A DNA stretch of 64,000 nt from CAVQZA01 sp963724805 (GTDB lineage: Bacteria > Actinomycetota > Thermoleophilia > Gaiellales > Gaiellaceae). The position numbers and the translations under genes are program-made. The DNA is taken from assembly GCA_963724805.1 (NCBI GenBank), contig CAVRWA010000014.1, positions 744,001 through 808,000 of the forward strand, given 5' to 3'. The notes beneath the pieces are model-generated. The model ran no database searches, had not been told where the DNA came from, and worked only from the letters and a program-made list of their open reading frames with translations. Below are positions 1-7,531 of this stretch, piece after piece; position 1 is the first letter of the stretch; every line of letters starts with the position of its first letter.

Positions 1-528
1 GGGCTGCGGATCCTGCCGTGGACGGTGGCGCCGATCTTCGTCTCGCCGATCGCCGGCGCGTTCTCGGACCGCATCGGTGGGCGTCCGCTGATGGCGATCG
101 GGCTCTCGCTCCAGGCGATCGGGCTCGCGTGGCTCGCGACGGTCTCGACCCCGACCGTGCCCTACGCCGATCTGATCGTCCCGTTCATCGTCTCGGGTGT
201 CGGGATGGCGCTCTTCTTCGCCCCGGTCGCCAACGTCGTGCTCAGCGCGGTGCGGCGCGAGGAGGAGGGCAAGGCCTCGGGCGCCAACAATGCGGTCCGT
301 GAGCTCGGCGGGGTCTTCGGCGTCGCCGTCCTCGCCTCGATCTTCACCAGCCATGGGGGCTACGCGACGCCCCAGTCCTTCGTCGACGGGCTCCAGCCTG
401 CGATCTACGTCGGCGCGGCCGTGGTCGCGCTGGGCGCGCTCGCAGCGCTGATGATCCCGCGGCGGCGCCGGGAACAGGAGGTTCCCGTCGAGTCTCGCGC
501 GCCGGAGTCGGTGCTCGAGGCGGCGTAA
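1..528 (+). CDS. MFS drug exporter, C-terminal part
   Basis: C-terminal ~175 residues of a major-facilitator exporter, probably of the 14-helix DHA2/EmrB type. The frame is open from base 1, so the start lies outside the window. The loop GAFSDRIGGRP matches the conserved MFS inter-helix loop (D-x-x-G-x-R-P), and several hydrophobic stretches follow, ending in a basic tail (RRRR) and a soluble end. Members of this family sit in the cytoplasmic membrane and export small molecules by proton antiport; the substrate cannot be read from this fragment. It converges on the DUF402 gene and has no visible link to the glycan genes that follow. Confidence 0.85.
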   Translation, partial: GLRILPWTVAPIFVSPIAGAFSDRIGGRPLMAIGLSLQAIGLAWLATVSTPTVPYADLIVPFIVSGVGMALFFAPVANVVLSAVRREEEGKASGANNAVRELGGVFGVAVLASIFTSHGGYATPQSFVDGLQPAIYVGAAVVALGALAALMIPRRRREQEVPVESRAPESVLEAA

Positions 529-562
529 TTGCTATCTGCCGGGCCGAGGTGAGAAGATCCGC

Positions 563-599
563 GGCGGTGCGCGTCTCGGGCGGCGGGACGCGCACCGCC
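563..599. terminator. Bidirectional hairpin between convergent genes
   Basis: Perfect 13-bp inverted repeat (left arm 563-575, right arm 587-599; core GCGGTGCGCGTC / GACGCGCACCGC) with an 11-base loop. It lies between the stop of the MFS gene (528) and the stop of the DUF402 gene (599-601), so it can serve both strands. There is no U-tract, as is common for high-GC actinobacteria. Transcription termination is inferred from position and stem strength. Confidence 0.65.
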
Positions 600-1156
600 T
601 ACATCTGGTCCCAGCCGCCCGGAAGACGGGGAGGCGGCAACTCCGGGTCGGGGCGCCAGTCCTCCCAGCCGCTGGGCCACGGCGGGTCGGCTAGCACCCG
701 CTTCGCCTCGGCCCAGACGGCGTCGGCGTCGAGCAGGCCGAGCGCCGCGGCGTGCTCCAGCTCGTCCTCGTCCTTCCAGCGGTAGCGGCCGTCCGGCTCG
801 ACGATCAGGTCGAGCTTCCAGTCGGCGTAGTCGAACCCGGCGGCGCTGCGTCGCATCGGCTCCTCGAAGTTGACGTACCAGCACTCGAGCTCTCCGTCCG
901 TGAAGAAGAGCCAGAGCGAGTGCGCGACCCCCGGCCGGACAAGCGTGAGCGAGTCGCGCCGGACGAGGTTCTCGACGAGCTGCCACTCGGGCTGCGGAAT
1001 GCGGAGCACGGTCCCGTCCGGGTCGACCGGCACTCGTGACTCCGCGCCGTCCGGCACCCACAGCACGGTCAGGCCGTCGCGCTCCTCGATCACCCGCGCG
1101 GCAGTCGCGCGCCAGATCCGCCCGAACCAGATGTCACGCAGAGCGATGTCCGACAT
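599..1156 (-). CDS. DUF402 family protein
   Basis: 185-residue soluble protein of the DUF402 family (a small beta-barrel family that includes nucleoside phosphate phosphatases). Recognisable stretches are CWYVNFEEPMRR, FDYADWKLDLIV and RWKDEDELE, the last giving the acidic cluster typical of the family active site. The start was set at ATG 1156 (MSDIALRD) because the frame upstream is low-complexity and unlike a protein; a longer version to 1492 is unlikely. The gene stands alone and diverges from the glycan operon. Cellular role unknown; a metal-dependent phosphatase acting on nucleotides is possible from the family only. Confidence 0.75.
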   Translation of the reverse strand: MSDIALRDIWFGRIWRATAARVIEERDGLTVLWVPDGAESRVPVDPDGTVLRIPQPEWQLVENLVRRDSLTLVRPGVAHSLWLFFTDGELECWYVNFEEPMRRSAAGFDYADWKLDLIVEPDGRYRWKDEDELEHAAALGLLDADAVWAEAKRVLADPPWPSGWEDWRPDPELPPPRLPGGWDQM

Positions 1157-1200
1157 CGCGTGAGGGTATCGCCCGAGGATGTCGCGTGGGGCGAGTGTCG

Positions 1201-1345
1201 GGGACAGGCACTCGGACGTGGGCCCGCGGGGCGTGTCCTCTCGCGAAGCCGCTGCATCTGAGCGAGATTTCGGGTGTCCATCACACCGCGACGACGGAGG
1301 CGCTCTCGTCCGGATCGGACATGTCACGGGGTCAGGCACCGGGAC
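1201..1345. repeat. Two copies of a 17-base direct motif in an intergenic region
   Basis: The 256-base gap 1157-1412 between divergent genes holds two related 17-mers, at 1201-1217 (GGGACAGGCACTCGGAC) and 1329-1345 (GGGTCAGGCACCGGGAC), identical at 14 of 17 positions. No further copy was noticed in the window. They could be a regulator-binding pair or copies of a dispersed short repeat. Apart from these and the promoter hexamer at 1395, nothing else is recognised in this gap. Confidence 0.35.
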
Positions 1346-1394
1346 CCGTCCAGAAGGGTGCCGTGAAACCGAGGCCTGTCTCATCGGACTGCTG

Positions 1395-1400
1395 TAGCTT
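1395..1400 (+). promoter_or_regulatory. -10-like element (TAGCTT) upstream of the first glycan operon
   Basis: TAGCTT matches the actinobacterial -10 pattern TANNNT and ends 12 bases before ATG 1413. No convincing -35 hexamer is seen 16-18 bases upstream. The transcript would have a leader of only a few bases, as at several other genes in this window. Confidence 0.4.
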
Positions 1401-1412
1401 GTTCGGTCGGAA

Positions 1413-2375
1413 ATGGCGCAGACAGACGTCCTTTCGGCGCAGAGCGAGGCGGACGCGGCCCGCGCCGCGCCGCGCATCTCCGTGGTCGTCACCGTCTACA
1501 ACGAGGCCGCGACGATCGAGGAGCTCTATCGCCGCACCACGGCGGCGCTCGCGGCCGAGGACTACGAGCTGATCTTCGTCGACGACGGCTCGACGGACGG
1601 CGGCTTCGACGTGCTCGAGCGGCTCCACGAGGCCGACCCGCGCGTCCGCGCCGTGCGCTTCAAGCGCAACGCCGGCCAGCACCCGGCGATGCACGCGGGG
1701 CTCGCGCGCGCCCGCGGCGAGATCGTGGTGACGATGGACGGCGACCTCCAGAACGCGCCCGAGGACATCCCGCGCCTCGTCGCCGCGGTCGAGGCCGGCA
1801 GCGACGTCGCGAGCGGCCGGCGCACCGCCAGGCGCGACTCGTGGGGCCGGACGCTGCCCTCGCGGCTGATCAACGGAATGCTCCGCCGCTTCACGAAGGT
1901 CGACATCTCCGACTTCGGCTGCGCCTTCAACGCCTACCGGCGCGACGTCGTCGTGCCGATGCTCGGCGCGATCGGCCGCCAGAAGTTCACGAAGGCGCTG
2001 ATCCTCTCCGGCGGCGCGAGCGTGGTCGAGGTGGACGTCGCGCACGCGCCGCGCGAAGGCGCCTCCCGCTACTCCCCGTTTCGCCTCGTCCGGCTCGCGC
2101 TCCACGTCGTCGCGGGCTTCTGGCCCCAGCCGATCCAGTGGGTCGGCATCATGCTCGGGCTGATCTGCACCCTGCTGGCGGCCGGGCTCGGGATCTACGG
2201 CGTCGTCTACTGGATCTCCGAGTCGAACTTCCCCGGGCCGCTCTTCGGCGGCGTCGCGCTGCTCTTCGTGCTCGGGATCCAGGGCTTCATCCTTGCGCTC
2301 GTCGGCGAGTATCTGGGCAGAATCCAGCGAGAGGTCGAAGGCAGGCCGATGTACACGATCGAGAGGGAGCTGTGA
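1413..2375 (+). CDS. DPM1/ArnC-like polyprenyl-phosphate glycosyltransferase (GT2)
   Basis: 320 residues. An N-terminal GT-A domain (about 20-235) carries SVVVTVYNEAATIEEL, the nucleotide-binding VDDGSTDGG and the metal-binding MDGDLQNAPED with Asp at about 109. Two hydrophobic helices at about 238-265 and 275-300 and the end LGRIQREVEGRPMY are typical of the ArnC/DPM1/GtrB group, which moves a sugar from its nucleotide to polyprenyl phosphate at the inner face of the membrane. It opens a run of genes with 4-base overlaps (stop TGA 2373-2375 overlaps the next GTG at 2372). The neighbouring dehydratase, ATP-grasp and aminotransferase suggest that the sugar is a 4-amino-type sugar, possibly acylated. 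The sugar itself is inference. Confidence 0.85.
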   Translation: MAQTDVLSAQSEADAARAAPRISVVVTVYNEAATIEELYRRTTAALAAEDYELIFVDDGSTDGGFDVLERLHEADPRVRAVRFKRNAGQHPAMHAGLARARGEIVVTMDGDLQNAPEDIPRLVAAVEAGSDVASGRRTARRDSWGRTLPSRLINGMLRRFTKVDISDFGCAFNAYRRDVVVPMLGAIGRQKFTKALILSGGASVVEVDVAHAPREGASRYSPFRLVRLALHVVAGFWPQPIQWVGIMLGLICTLLAAGLGIYGVVYWISESNFPGPLFGGVALLFVLGIQGFILALVGEYLGRIQREVEGRPMYTIEREL

Positions 2376-3376
2376 GGAAGCGCGTGCTCGTCACCGGCGG
2401 AGCGGGATTCATCTCCTCCACGTTCATCCGCCACCTGCTCACACACACGGATTACGAGGTGGTCACGCTCGACGCGCTCACCTATGCGGGGAACCTCGAG
2501 AACCTCGCCGACGTGCTCGCGCATCCGCGGCTCTCGTTCGTCGAGGGCGACATCCGCGACGCGGGCCTCGTCCGCGACGTCGTCGAGCAGGTGGACGTGA
2601 TCGTCAACGCGGCCGCCGAGTCGCACGTCGAGAAGTCGATCGAGGAGGGCGCCTCGGAGTTCGTGACCACGAACGTCGAGGGGACGCAGATCCTGCTCGA
2701 CGCGATCCGCCGCAGCCCCGTCGAGCGCTTCATCCTCATCTCCTCGAGCGAGGTGTACGGCACCGCCGAGTCGGACCCGATGGACGAGGAGCACCCGCTC
2801 AATCCGCGCAGCCCCTACGCGGCGACGAAGGCGGGCGGCGACCGGCTCGCGTACAGCTACTACGTCACCTACGGGCTCCCGATCGTGATCGTGCGCCCGT
2901 TCAACAACTACGGGCCGCGCCAGCACCCCGAGAAGGTGATTCCCCGCTTCATCACGCAGGCCCTCTCGGACGAGCCGCTCACGATCCACGGCGACGGTCA
3001 CGCGAGCCGCGACTGGCTCTACGTCGACGACGACGCCGAGGCGATCGAGGCGATCATCGCCGCGCCGCTCGAGCCGCTCGCCGGGGAGGTGCTGAACGTC
3101 GCGACCGGGATCGACATCCCGGTCCGCGAGATCGCCGCCCAGGTGCTCGAGCTGCTCGGCAAGCCGGCCGAGCTGCAGGCCAACGTGCCCGAGCGGCCCG
3201 GCCAGGTCGACCGTCACATCGGCTCGACGGAGAAGCTCGAGCGGCTCACCGGCTGGCGCTCGCGCACCTCCTTCGAGGAGGGACTGGAGCGCACCGTCGC
3301 GTGGTATCGCGACAATGAAGCGTGGTGGCGGGGGATTCTCCAGCAGACGAGCGCCCCAAGCGCCTCCTCGTCCTAG
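2372..3376 (+). CDS. NDP-sugar 4,6-dehydratase-like SDR
   Basis: 334 residues, extended SDR fold. GTG 2372 is chosen because VRKRVLVTGGAGFI follows at once and the codon overlaps the previous stop. Visible: the Rossmann motif TGGAGFIS (residues 8-15), catalytic YAATK (Tyr149, Lys153) and NNYGPRQHPEK after it. The segment SSSEVYG aligns with TDEVYG of RmlB, keeping Glu but not the Asp, so a strict dTDP-glucose 4,6-dehydratase call would be too specific. It is closer in outline to dehydratases that feed aminotransferases. The third glycine of the Rossmann motif is Ser, which is unusual. The next gene overlaps it by 55 bases. Predicted role: make a 4-keto-6-deoxy sugar for the downstream aminotransferase. 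Confidence 0.8.
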   Translation: MRKRVLVTGGAGFISSTFIRHLLTHTDYEVVTLDALTYAGNLENLADVLAHPRLSFVEGDIRDAGLVRDVVEQVDVIVNAAAESHVEKSIEEGASEFVTTNVEGTQILLDAIRRSPVERFILISSSEVYGTAESDPMDEEHPLNPRSPYAATKAGGDRLAYSYYVTYGLPIVIVRPFNNYGPRQHPEKVIPRFITQALSDEPLTIHGDGHASRDWLYVDDDAEAIEAIIAAPLEPLAGEVLNVATGIDIPVREIAAQVLELLGKPAELQANVPERPGQVDRHIGSTEKLERLTGWRSRTSFEEGLERTVAWYRDNEAWWRGILQQTSAPSASSS

Positions 3377-4551
3377 GGGCGGGGCCGGCGCAGCTCGGCC
3401 TGCTCGAGGCCGCGCGCGGGCGCGGGCTCGAGGTGATCGCACTCGACCGCGACCCGGCGGCTCCGGGCTTCCGGCTCGCCGACAAGCGGGCGCTCGTCTC
3501 GGTCGAGGACGAGCCCGCGGTCGAGCGGCTGGCCCTCGCCGAGCGCGTGGACGGCGTGATCGCGCCCGGGATCGACTGGCCGGTCGGGATCGCCGCACGG
3601 CTCGCGGTGCGGCTCGGCGTCGCGCATCCGATCTCGCCCGAGACCGCGATGCTCGCGACCTCGAAGATGCGCCAGCGCGAGCGCTTCGCGCAGGCGGGTG
3701 TGCCGCAGCCGCGCTCACGGGTCTGCCGCGACCTCGCCGAGGCGGCGGCCGCCGTCGAGGAGCTCGGCTACCCGTGCGTGCTGAAGGCGCCCGACCGGCA
3801 GGGTCAGAAGGGCCTCGCGCTCGTGCGCACGCCGGACGAGCTCCCTGCCGCGGTCGGCCTCGCGCTCGCCGCCGCACGCACCCCGGTCTGCCTCGTCGAG
3901 GAGGCGGTACCGGGGCAGGAGGTCACCGTCGTCGCATTCTCGACCGGCGGCCGCTTCGTGCCGCTCGTCGTGACGGACCGGGTCGTCGCCGAGCCGCCCG
4001 CGTTCGGGGTCGCGCTCGCGCACGTCTTCCCGAGCGGCGCGGGGTCCGCGATCGCCGCCGCGCGCTCGGCCGCCGAGGCGCTCGGGATCGAGGAGGGGCC
4101 GACCTACACGCAGGTGCTGATGTCGCCCGACGGGCCGAAGATCGGCGAGCTCGCCGCCCGGCTCGGCGGCGGCCACGACGCCGAGCTCTGCCTGGCCGCG
4201 GTGGGAGTCGACCTCAACGGGCTCGCGCTCGCCGCCGCTCTCGGGGAGCCGGTCGACGTGCCGGAGCCGATGCCGCAGGTGGGCGGCGCCGTGACGCGCT
4301 TCCTGGTCGCGCCCGAAGGGCGACTCGAGGAGGTGCAGGGACTCGAGGAAGCCGAGGCGCTCGAGGGGGTGCTGTCCGTGCGCTCCTACCGCTCGCCTGG
4401 GTTCGTGTTCGGGCCGCTCCGTCGCGGCGGCGACCGCGCCGGCGCGGTGCTCGCGGTCGGCGCGAGCCGCGAGGAGGCGCTCGAGCGGGCAGATCGCGCG
4501 GCCGAGCGCATACGCTTCGTGACCGCCGATGCAGAAGCTCTCGTCCCCTAG
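3322..4551 (+). CDS. ATP-grasp carboxylate-amine ligase
   Basis: About 409 residues. The N-terminal pre-ATP-grasp Rossmann-like part has LLVLGAGPAQLGLLEAA; the middle has YPCVLKAPDRQGQKG (ATP-binding lysine and flexible loop) and LVEEAVPGQEVTV; the C-terminal lobe has KIGELAARLGGGHDAE, where Glu and the glycine loop match metal/ATP-binding positions. This is the PurK/carbamoyl-phosphate-synthase-like branch, which joins a carboxylate to an amine through an acyl phosphate. Start GTG 3322 (or GTG 3325) lies inside the upstream dehydratase gene; the first clear homology is at RLLVLGAG. It overlaps the aminotransferase by 23 bases. Placed between dehydratase and aminotransferase, it probably attaches an acyl group to the amino sugar. 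Substrate not visible. Confidence 0.8.
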   Translation: MVAGDSPADERPKRLLVLGAGPAQLGLLEAARGRGLEVIALDRDPAAPGFRLADKRALVSVEDEPAVERLALAERVDGVIAPGIDWPVGIAARLAVRLGVAHPISPETAMLATSKMRQRERFAQAGVPQPRSRVCRDLAEAAAAVEELGYPCVLKAPDRQGQKGLALVRTPDELPAAVGLALAAARTPVCLVEEAVPGQEVTVVAFSTGGRFVPLVVTDRVVAEPPAFGVALAHVFPSGAGSAIAAARSAAEALGIEEGPTYTQVLMSPDGPKIGELAARLGGGHDAELCLAAVGVDLNGLALAAALGEPVDVPEPMPQVGGAVTRFLVAPEGRLEEVQGLEEAEALEGVLSVRSYRSPGFVFGPLRRGGDRAGAVLAVGASREEALERADRAAERIRFVTADAEALVP

Positions 4552-5665
4552 CGACAAGCGAACTGTCGGCTTCCAGCCTCCCGCGGTCGGCGAGGAGGAG
4601 GTCGCCGCGGTCGCCGACACCCTCCGCTCGGGCTGGCTCACGACGGGCCCGCGCGCCGCCGAGCTCGAGCGCCGCATGGCCGACTACCTCGAGTCGCGCC
4701 ACGTGCTCGCCGTCTCCTCGGGCACCGCGGCGATGCACCTCGCCCTGCTGGCGCTCGGGATCGGCCCCGGCGACGAGGTGATCACGAGCCCGATCACCTG
4801 GCCCGCGACGGCGAACGTGATCGTCCACTCGGGCGCGACCCCGGTGTTCGCGGACGTACGCGACGGTGACCTGAACATCGACCCGGTGCACGTTCGCGCA
4901 CTGGTCACCGCTCGGACGAAGGCGATCCTCCCCGTCGACCTCGCCGGAGAGCCCGCCGACCTGGACCCGCTGCTCGAGCTCGGCCTGCCCGTGCTCGAGG
5001 ACGCCGCACACGCCGCCGAGACCCGCTACCGCGGCCGCAAGGTCGGCTCGATCGCCGACGTGACCGCCTTCTCGCTCTACGCGACCAAGAACATCGCGGC
5101 CGGCGAGGGCGGCCTGATCGCCACGAACCGGGACGACGTCGCCGACGCCGTGCGAGACCTCCGGCTGATGCGACGCGGCGACGGCTCGGTCTACGACGTG
5201 ACCGTGCCCGGGTACAAGGCGAACCTCTCCGACTTGCTCGCCGCGATCGCCCTCTGCCAGCTCGACAAGGTGGACGAGCACGCCGCGATCCGCGCCCGGC
5301 AGTTCGCCATCTACGACGAGGGGCTGGCCGAGCTCGAGGGGATCACGCCGCTCGAGCGCGATCCGCGCAACACCCATGCGCGGCACCTCTACGTCGTCCG
5401 GATCGACGCCGAACGGGCGGGCGCCGGCCGGGACGCCTACCAGGCTGCGCTCACCGGCGAGGGGGTCTCGACCTCCATCCACTTCCTGCCCGTGCACCGC
5501 CTCACCTGGTACCGGGAGCGGTTCCCCGAGCAGCAGCCGCTGCCCGTGGCCGAGCGCGCGGGCGCCGAGGTGCTCTCGCTCCCGCTCTCGCCCGCGCATG
5601 CCGATGAAGACATCGCGTACGTGGTCGCGGCGCTGCGGCGGCTGCACGCGTCCTTCACGTCATGA
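4529..5665 (+). CDS. DegT/DnrJ/EryC1-family PLP sugar aminotransferase
   Basis: 378 residues, fold type I PLP enzyme. SGTAAMHLALLALGIGPGDEVI near residue 65 and ITWPATANVI form the cofactor/substrate region, LEDAAHA carries the PLP-pyridine Asp, and YATKNIAAGEGG holds the Schiff-base lysine (Lys187). IHFLPVHRLTWYR near the end is the usual C-terminal family motif. It resembles ArnB/PseC/perosamine-synthase enzymes, which use glutamate to aminate a 4-keto sugar nucleotide. The upstream dehydratase supplies such a keto sugar and the overlapping ATP-grasp gene could acylate the product. Stop and next start overlap as ATGA at 5662. Confidence 0.88.
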   Translation: MQKLSSPSDKRTVGFQPPAVGEEEVAAVADTLRSGWLTTGPRAAELERRMADYLESRHVLAVSSGTAAMHLALLALGIGPGDEVITSPITWPATANVIVHSGATPVFADVRDGDLNIDPVHVRALVTARTKAILPVDLAGEPADLDPLLELGLPVLEDAAHAAETRYRGRKVGSIADVTAFSLYATKNIAAGEGGLIATNRDDVADAVRDLRLMRRGDGSVYDVTVPGYKANLSDLLAAIALCQLDKVDEHAAIRARQFAIYDEGLAELEGITPLERDPRNTHARHLYVVRIDAERAGAGRDAYQAALTGEGVSTSIHFLPVHRLTWYRERFPEQQPLPVAERAGAEVLSLPLSPAHADEDIAYVVAALRRLHASFTS

Positions 5666-6663
5666 ACGAGACCCCACACCCAAGGTTCACGCGCCGACGC
5701 GCGCTGCGGCTGCTCGGGTCGCTTTGGGTGACCGGGCTCGCGCTCGCGTACCTGATCTGGAAGATCGACCTCGGGCAGACCCTTCACATCCTCGCGAACG
5801 CGAAGCTCGGCTTCTTCTTCGCCTCTCTCGCGATCATGTTCGTCTCGGTCTGGCCGATGGCGTGGCGCTGGCAGCAGCTGCTCGGCGCGCGCGGCGTGCA
5901 CGAGAAGGTCTCCTGGCTCACGCGCGCCTACTTCGTCGGCTACATGGTCGGACAGGTGCTGCCGACCTCGGTCGGCGGCGACGCCTCGCGTATCTTCGAG
6001 TCCTCTCGTCGCCACCCGGGCCGGGGAGGGCTGGCCGCGGGGACGGTGCTGCTCGAGCGGGCGCTCGGCGGGGCGGCGACGCTCACGCTCGCGGCGGTCG
6101 GCTTCGCGCTTGCCGTCGGGCAGTACGACCTCGGCGCCTACCTCTGGATCGAGGGGCTCTTCGTCGTGCTGACGGTGATCCTCGCGTTCGCGCTGTTCTC
6201 GCGGCGGGTGCGCCGGCCGCTCGCGTGGACGGTGCCGTACCTGCGCAGGCTCCGCGTGGAGAAGCCCTTGCGGTCGGTCTACGAGGCGATCCACAGCTAC
6301 CGTGACCACGCCTGGCTCCTCGTCGGGATGTTCGCCCTCACCGTCTTCGTCCAGGCCTTCCGCGTGCTCGCGATCTGGCTCTCGGGCAAGGCCGTCGGCG
6401 TCGATCTCTCGCCCCGGCCCTACTACGTGATGGGACCGATGCTCTTCCTCGTGATCCTGATCCCGTTCACGATCAACGGGCTTGCGGTGCGCGAGTCGTT
6501 CTTCGTCAGCTTCCTCGGGGGGCTCGGCGTGAGCGCCGACGCCGCATTCGCGACCGGCTTTCTCTTCTTCCTCGTCACGCTGCTCCTCTCGCTGCCCGGC
6601 GCGGCGATCATGGCCTGGGAGAGTGTGCGCGGAGTCGCGCGCCCGAGCCTCCCGCATGGCTGA
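5662..6663 (+). CDS. UPF0104/LPG-synthase-TM-like membrane protein
   Basis: 333 residues with about eight membrane helices. It belongs to the family of lysylphosphatidylglycerol-synthase transmembrane regions (UPF0104, related to AglD). Family marks are WRWQQLLGARG, VGQVLPTSVGGDASR and INGLAVRESFFV. Relatives are common in glycan operons and are proposed to move or help transfer lipid-linked sugars; no catalytic soluble domain is present. ATGA overlap with the aminotransferase and overlap with the next GT2 put it in the operon. A flippase-like role for the lipid-linked amino sugar made by the first four genes is inference. Confidence 0.8.
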   Translation: MNETPHPRFTRRRALRLLGSLWVTGLALAYLIWKIDLGQTLHILANAKLGFFFASLAIMFVSVWPMAWRWQQLLGARGVHEKVSWLTRAYFVGYMVGQVLPTSVGGDASRIFESSRRHPGRGGLAAGTVLLERALGGAATLTLAAVGFALAVGQYDLGAYLWIEGLFVVLTVILAFALFSRRVRRPLAWTVPYLRRLRVEKPLRSVYEAIHSYRDHAWLLVGMFALTVFVQAFRVLAIWLSGKAVGVDLSPRPYYVMGPMLFLVILIPFTINGLAVRESFFVSFLGGLGVSADAAFATGFLFFLVTLLLSLPGAAIMAWESVRGVARPSLPHG

Positions 6664-7531
6664 CGTAGTAGCGGTTGTCGTCACGTACAACGGGATGCCC
6701 TGGCTCGAGCACTGCCTCGAGAGCCTCGCGGGCATCGAGTGCGTCGTCGTCGACCACGGCTCGAGCGACGGCTCGGTCGCCGCGGCACGGGCGGCCGGCG
6801 CCCGCGTTGTAGAGCAGGGGAACCTCGGCCTCGCGGCCGGCTGGAACCGCGGCCTGCGCGAGACCGAGAGCCGCTACGTCCTGATCCTGAACGCCGACGC
6901 CTGGCTCGTCGGAGACGCACTCGAGCGGCTCGTCGCGTTCGCGGACGCGCACCCGCGCGCGGCGGTCGTCGGGCCGCGGCTCCTGAACCCCGACGGGACG
7001 CTCCAGCGGTCGGTGCGCGGCTTCCCGACGCTCTGGCGGCTCGCGACCGAGTACCTCTTCCTGCGGAAGCTCGCGCCGCGCTCGCACGCGCTGAACGGGT
7101 TCTATGCGGCCGGCTTCGACCACCAAAGCGTGACCGAAGCCGAGTTCGTGATGGGCGCCGCGATGCTCGTCCGCCGTGAGGCGATCGCGGAGGTCGGCCC
7201 GCTCGACGAGTCGTTCTTCCTCTTCAGCGAGGAGGTCGACTGGTGCTACCGCTTCCGGCAGGCGGGCTGGCAGGTGTTCTTCACACCCGAGGCGGAAGCC
7301 GTCCACGTCGGCGGTGCCTCGCACGGCGGGCGCCTGTTCGACCAGCAGGTGCTGGGCCATGTCCGCTTCCTCGCCAAGCACCACGGTCTCGCCTATGCCG
7401 AGCGCGCCCGGAAGCTGCTCGTCGTCTCGCTGCGCCTGCGCGGGCTGCTCTTCCGCGGCGAGCGCGGGGAGATGTACCGCGAGGGCGCGCGCTTCCTCGC
7501 CTCCGGCAGTGTCGAGGCGCTCCTGAGATGA
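6656..7531 (+). CDS. GT2 family glycosyltransferase (rhamnosyltransferase-like)
   Basis: 291 residues. GT-A fold with VAVVVTYNGMPWLE at the N-terminus, VVDHGSSDGS for nucleotide binding, LNADAWL as the DxD-like site, and FLFSEEVDWCYRFRQAGW, the (E/D)DxD/W region typical of rhamnosyl/galactosyl GT2 enzymes. ATG 6656 (MADVVAVV) is preferred over the upstream in-frame codon at 6623 because homology begins there; it overlaps the UPF0104 gene by 8 bases. Cytosolic or membrane-associated; it adds one sugar to a growing glycan. Donor unknown. Confidence 0.85.
   Translation: MADVVAVVVTYNGMPWLEHCLESLAGIECVVVDHGSSDGSVAAARAAGARVVEQGNLGLAAGWNRGLRETESRYVLILNADAWLVGDALERLVAFADAHPRAAVVGPRLLNPDGTLQRSVRGFPTLWRLATEYLFLRKLAPRSHALNGFYAAGFDHQSVTEAEFVMGAAMLVRREAIAEVGPLDESFFLFSEEVDWCYRFRQAGWQVFFTPEAEAVHVGGASHGGRLFDQQVLGHVRFLAKHHGLAYAERARKLLVVSLRLRGLLFRGERGEMYREGARFLASGSVEALLR

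Noticed and set aside
2372..3376. Naming this gene rmlB
   Set aside because: The TDE motif is not complete and no rmlA, rmlC or rmlD is nearby, so a dTDP-rhamnose role is unsupported.
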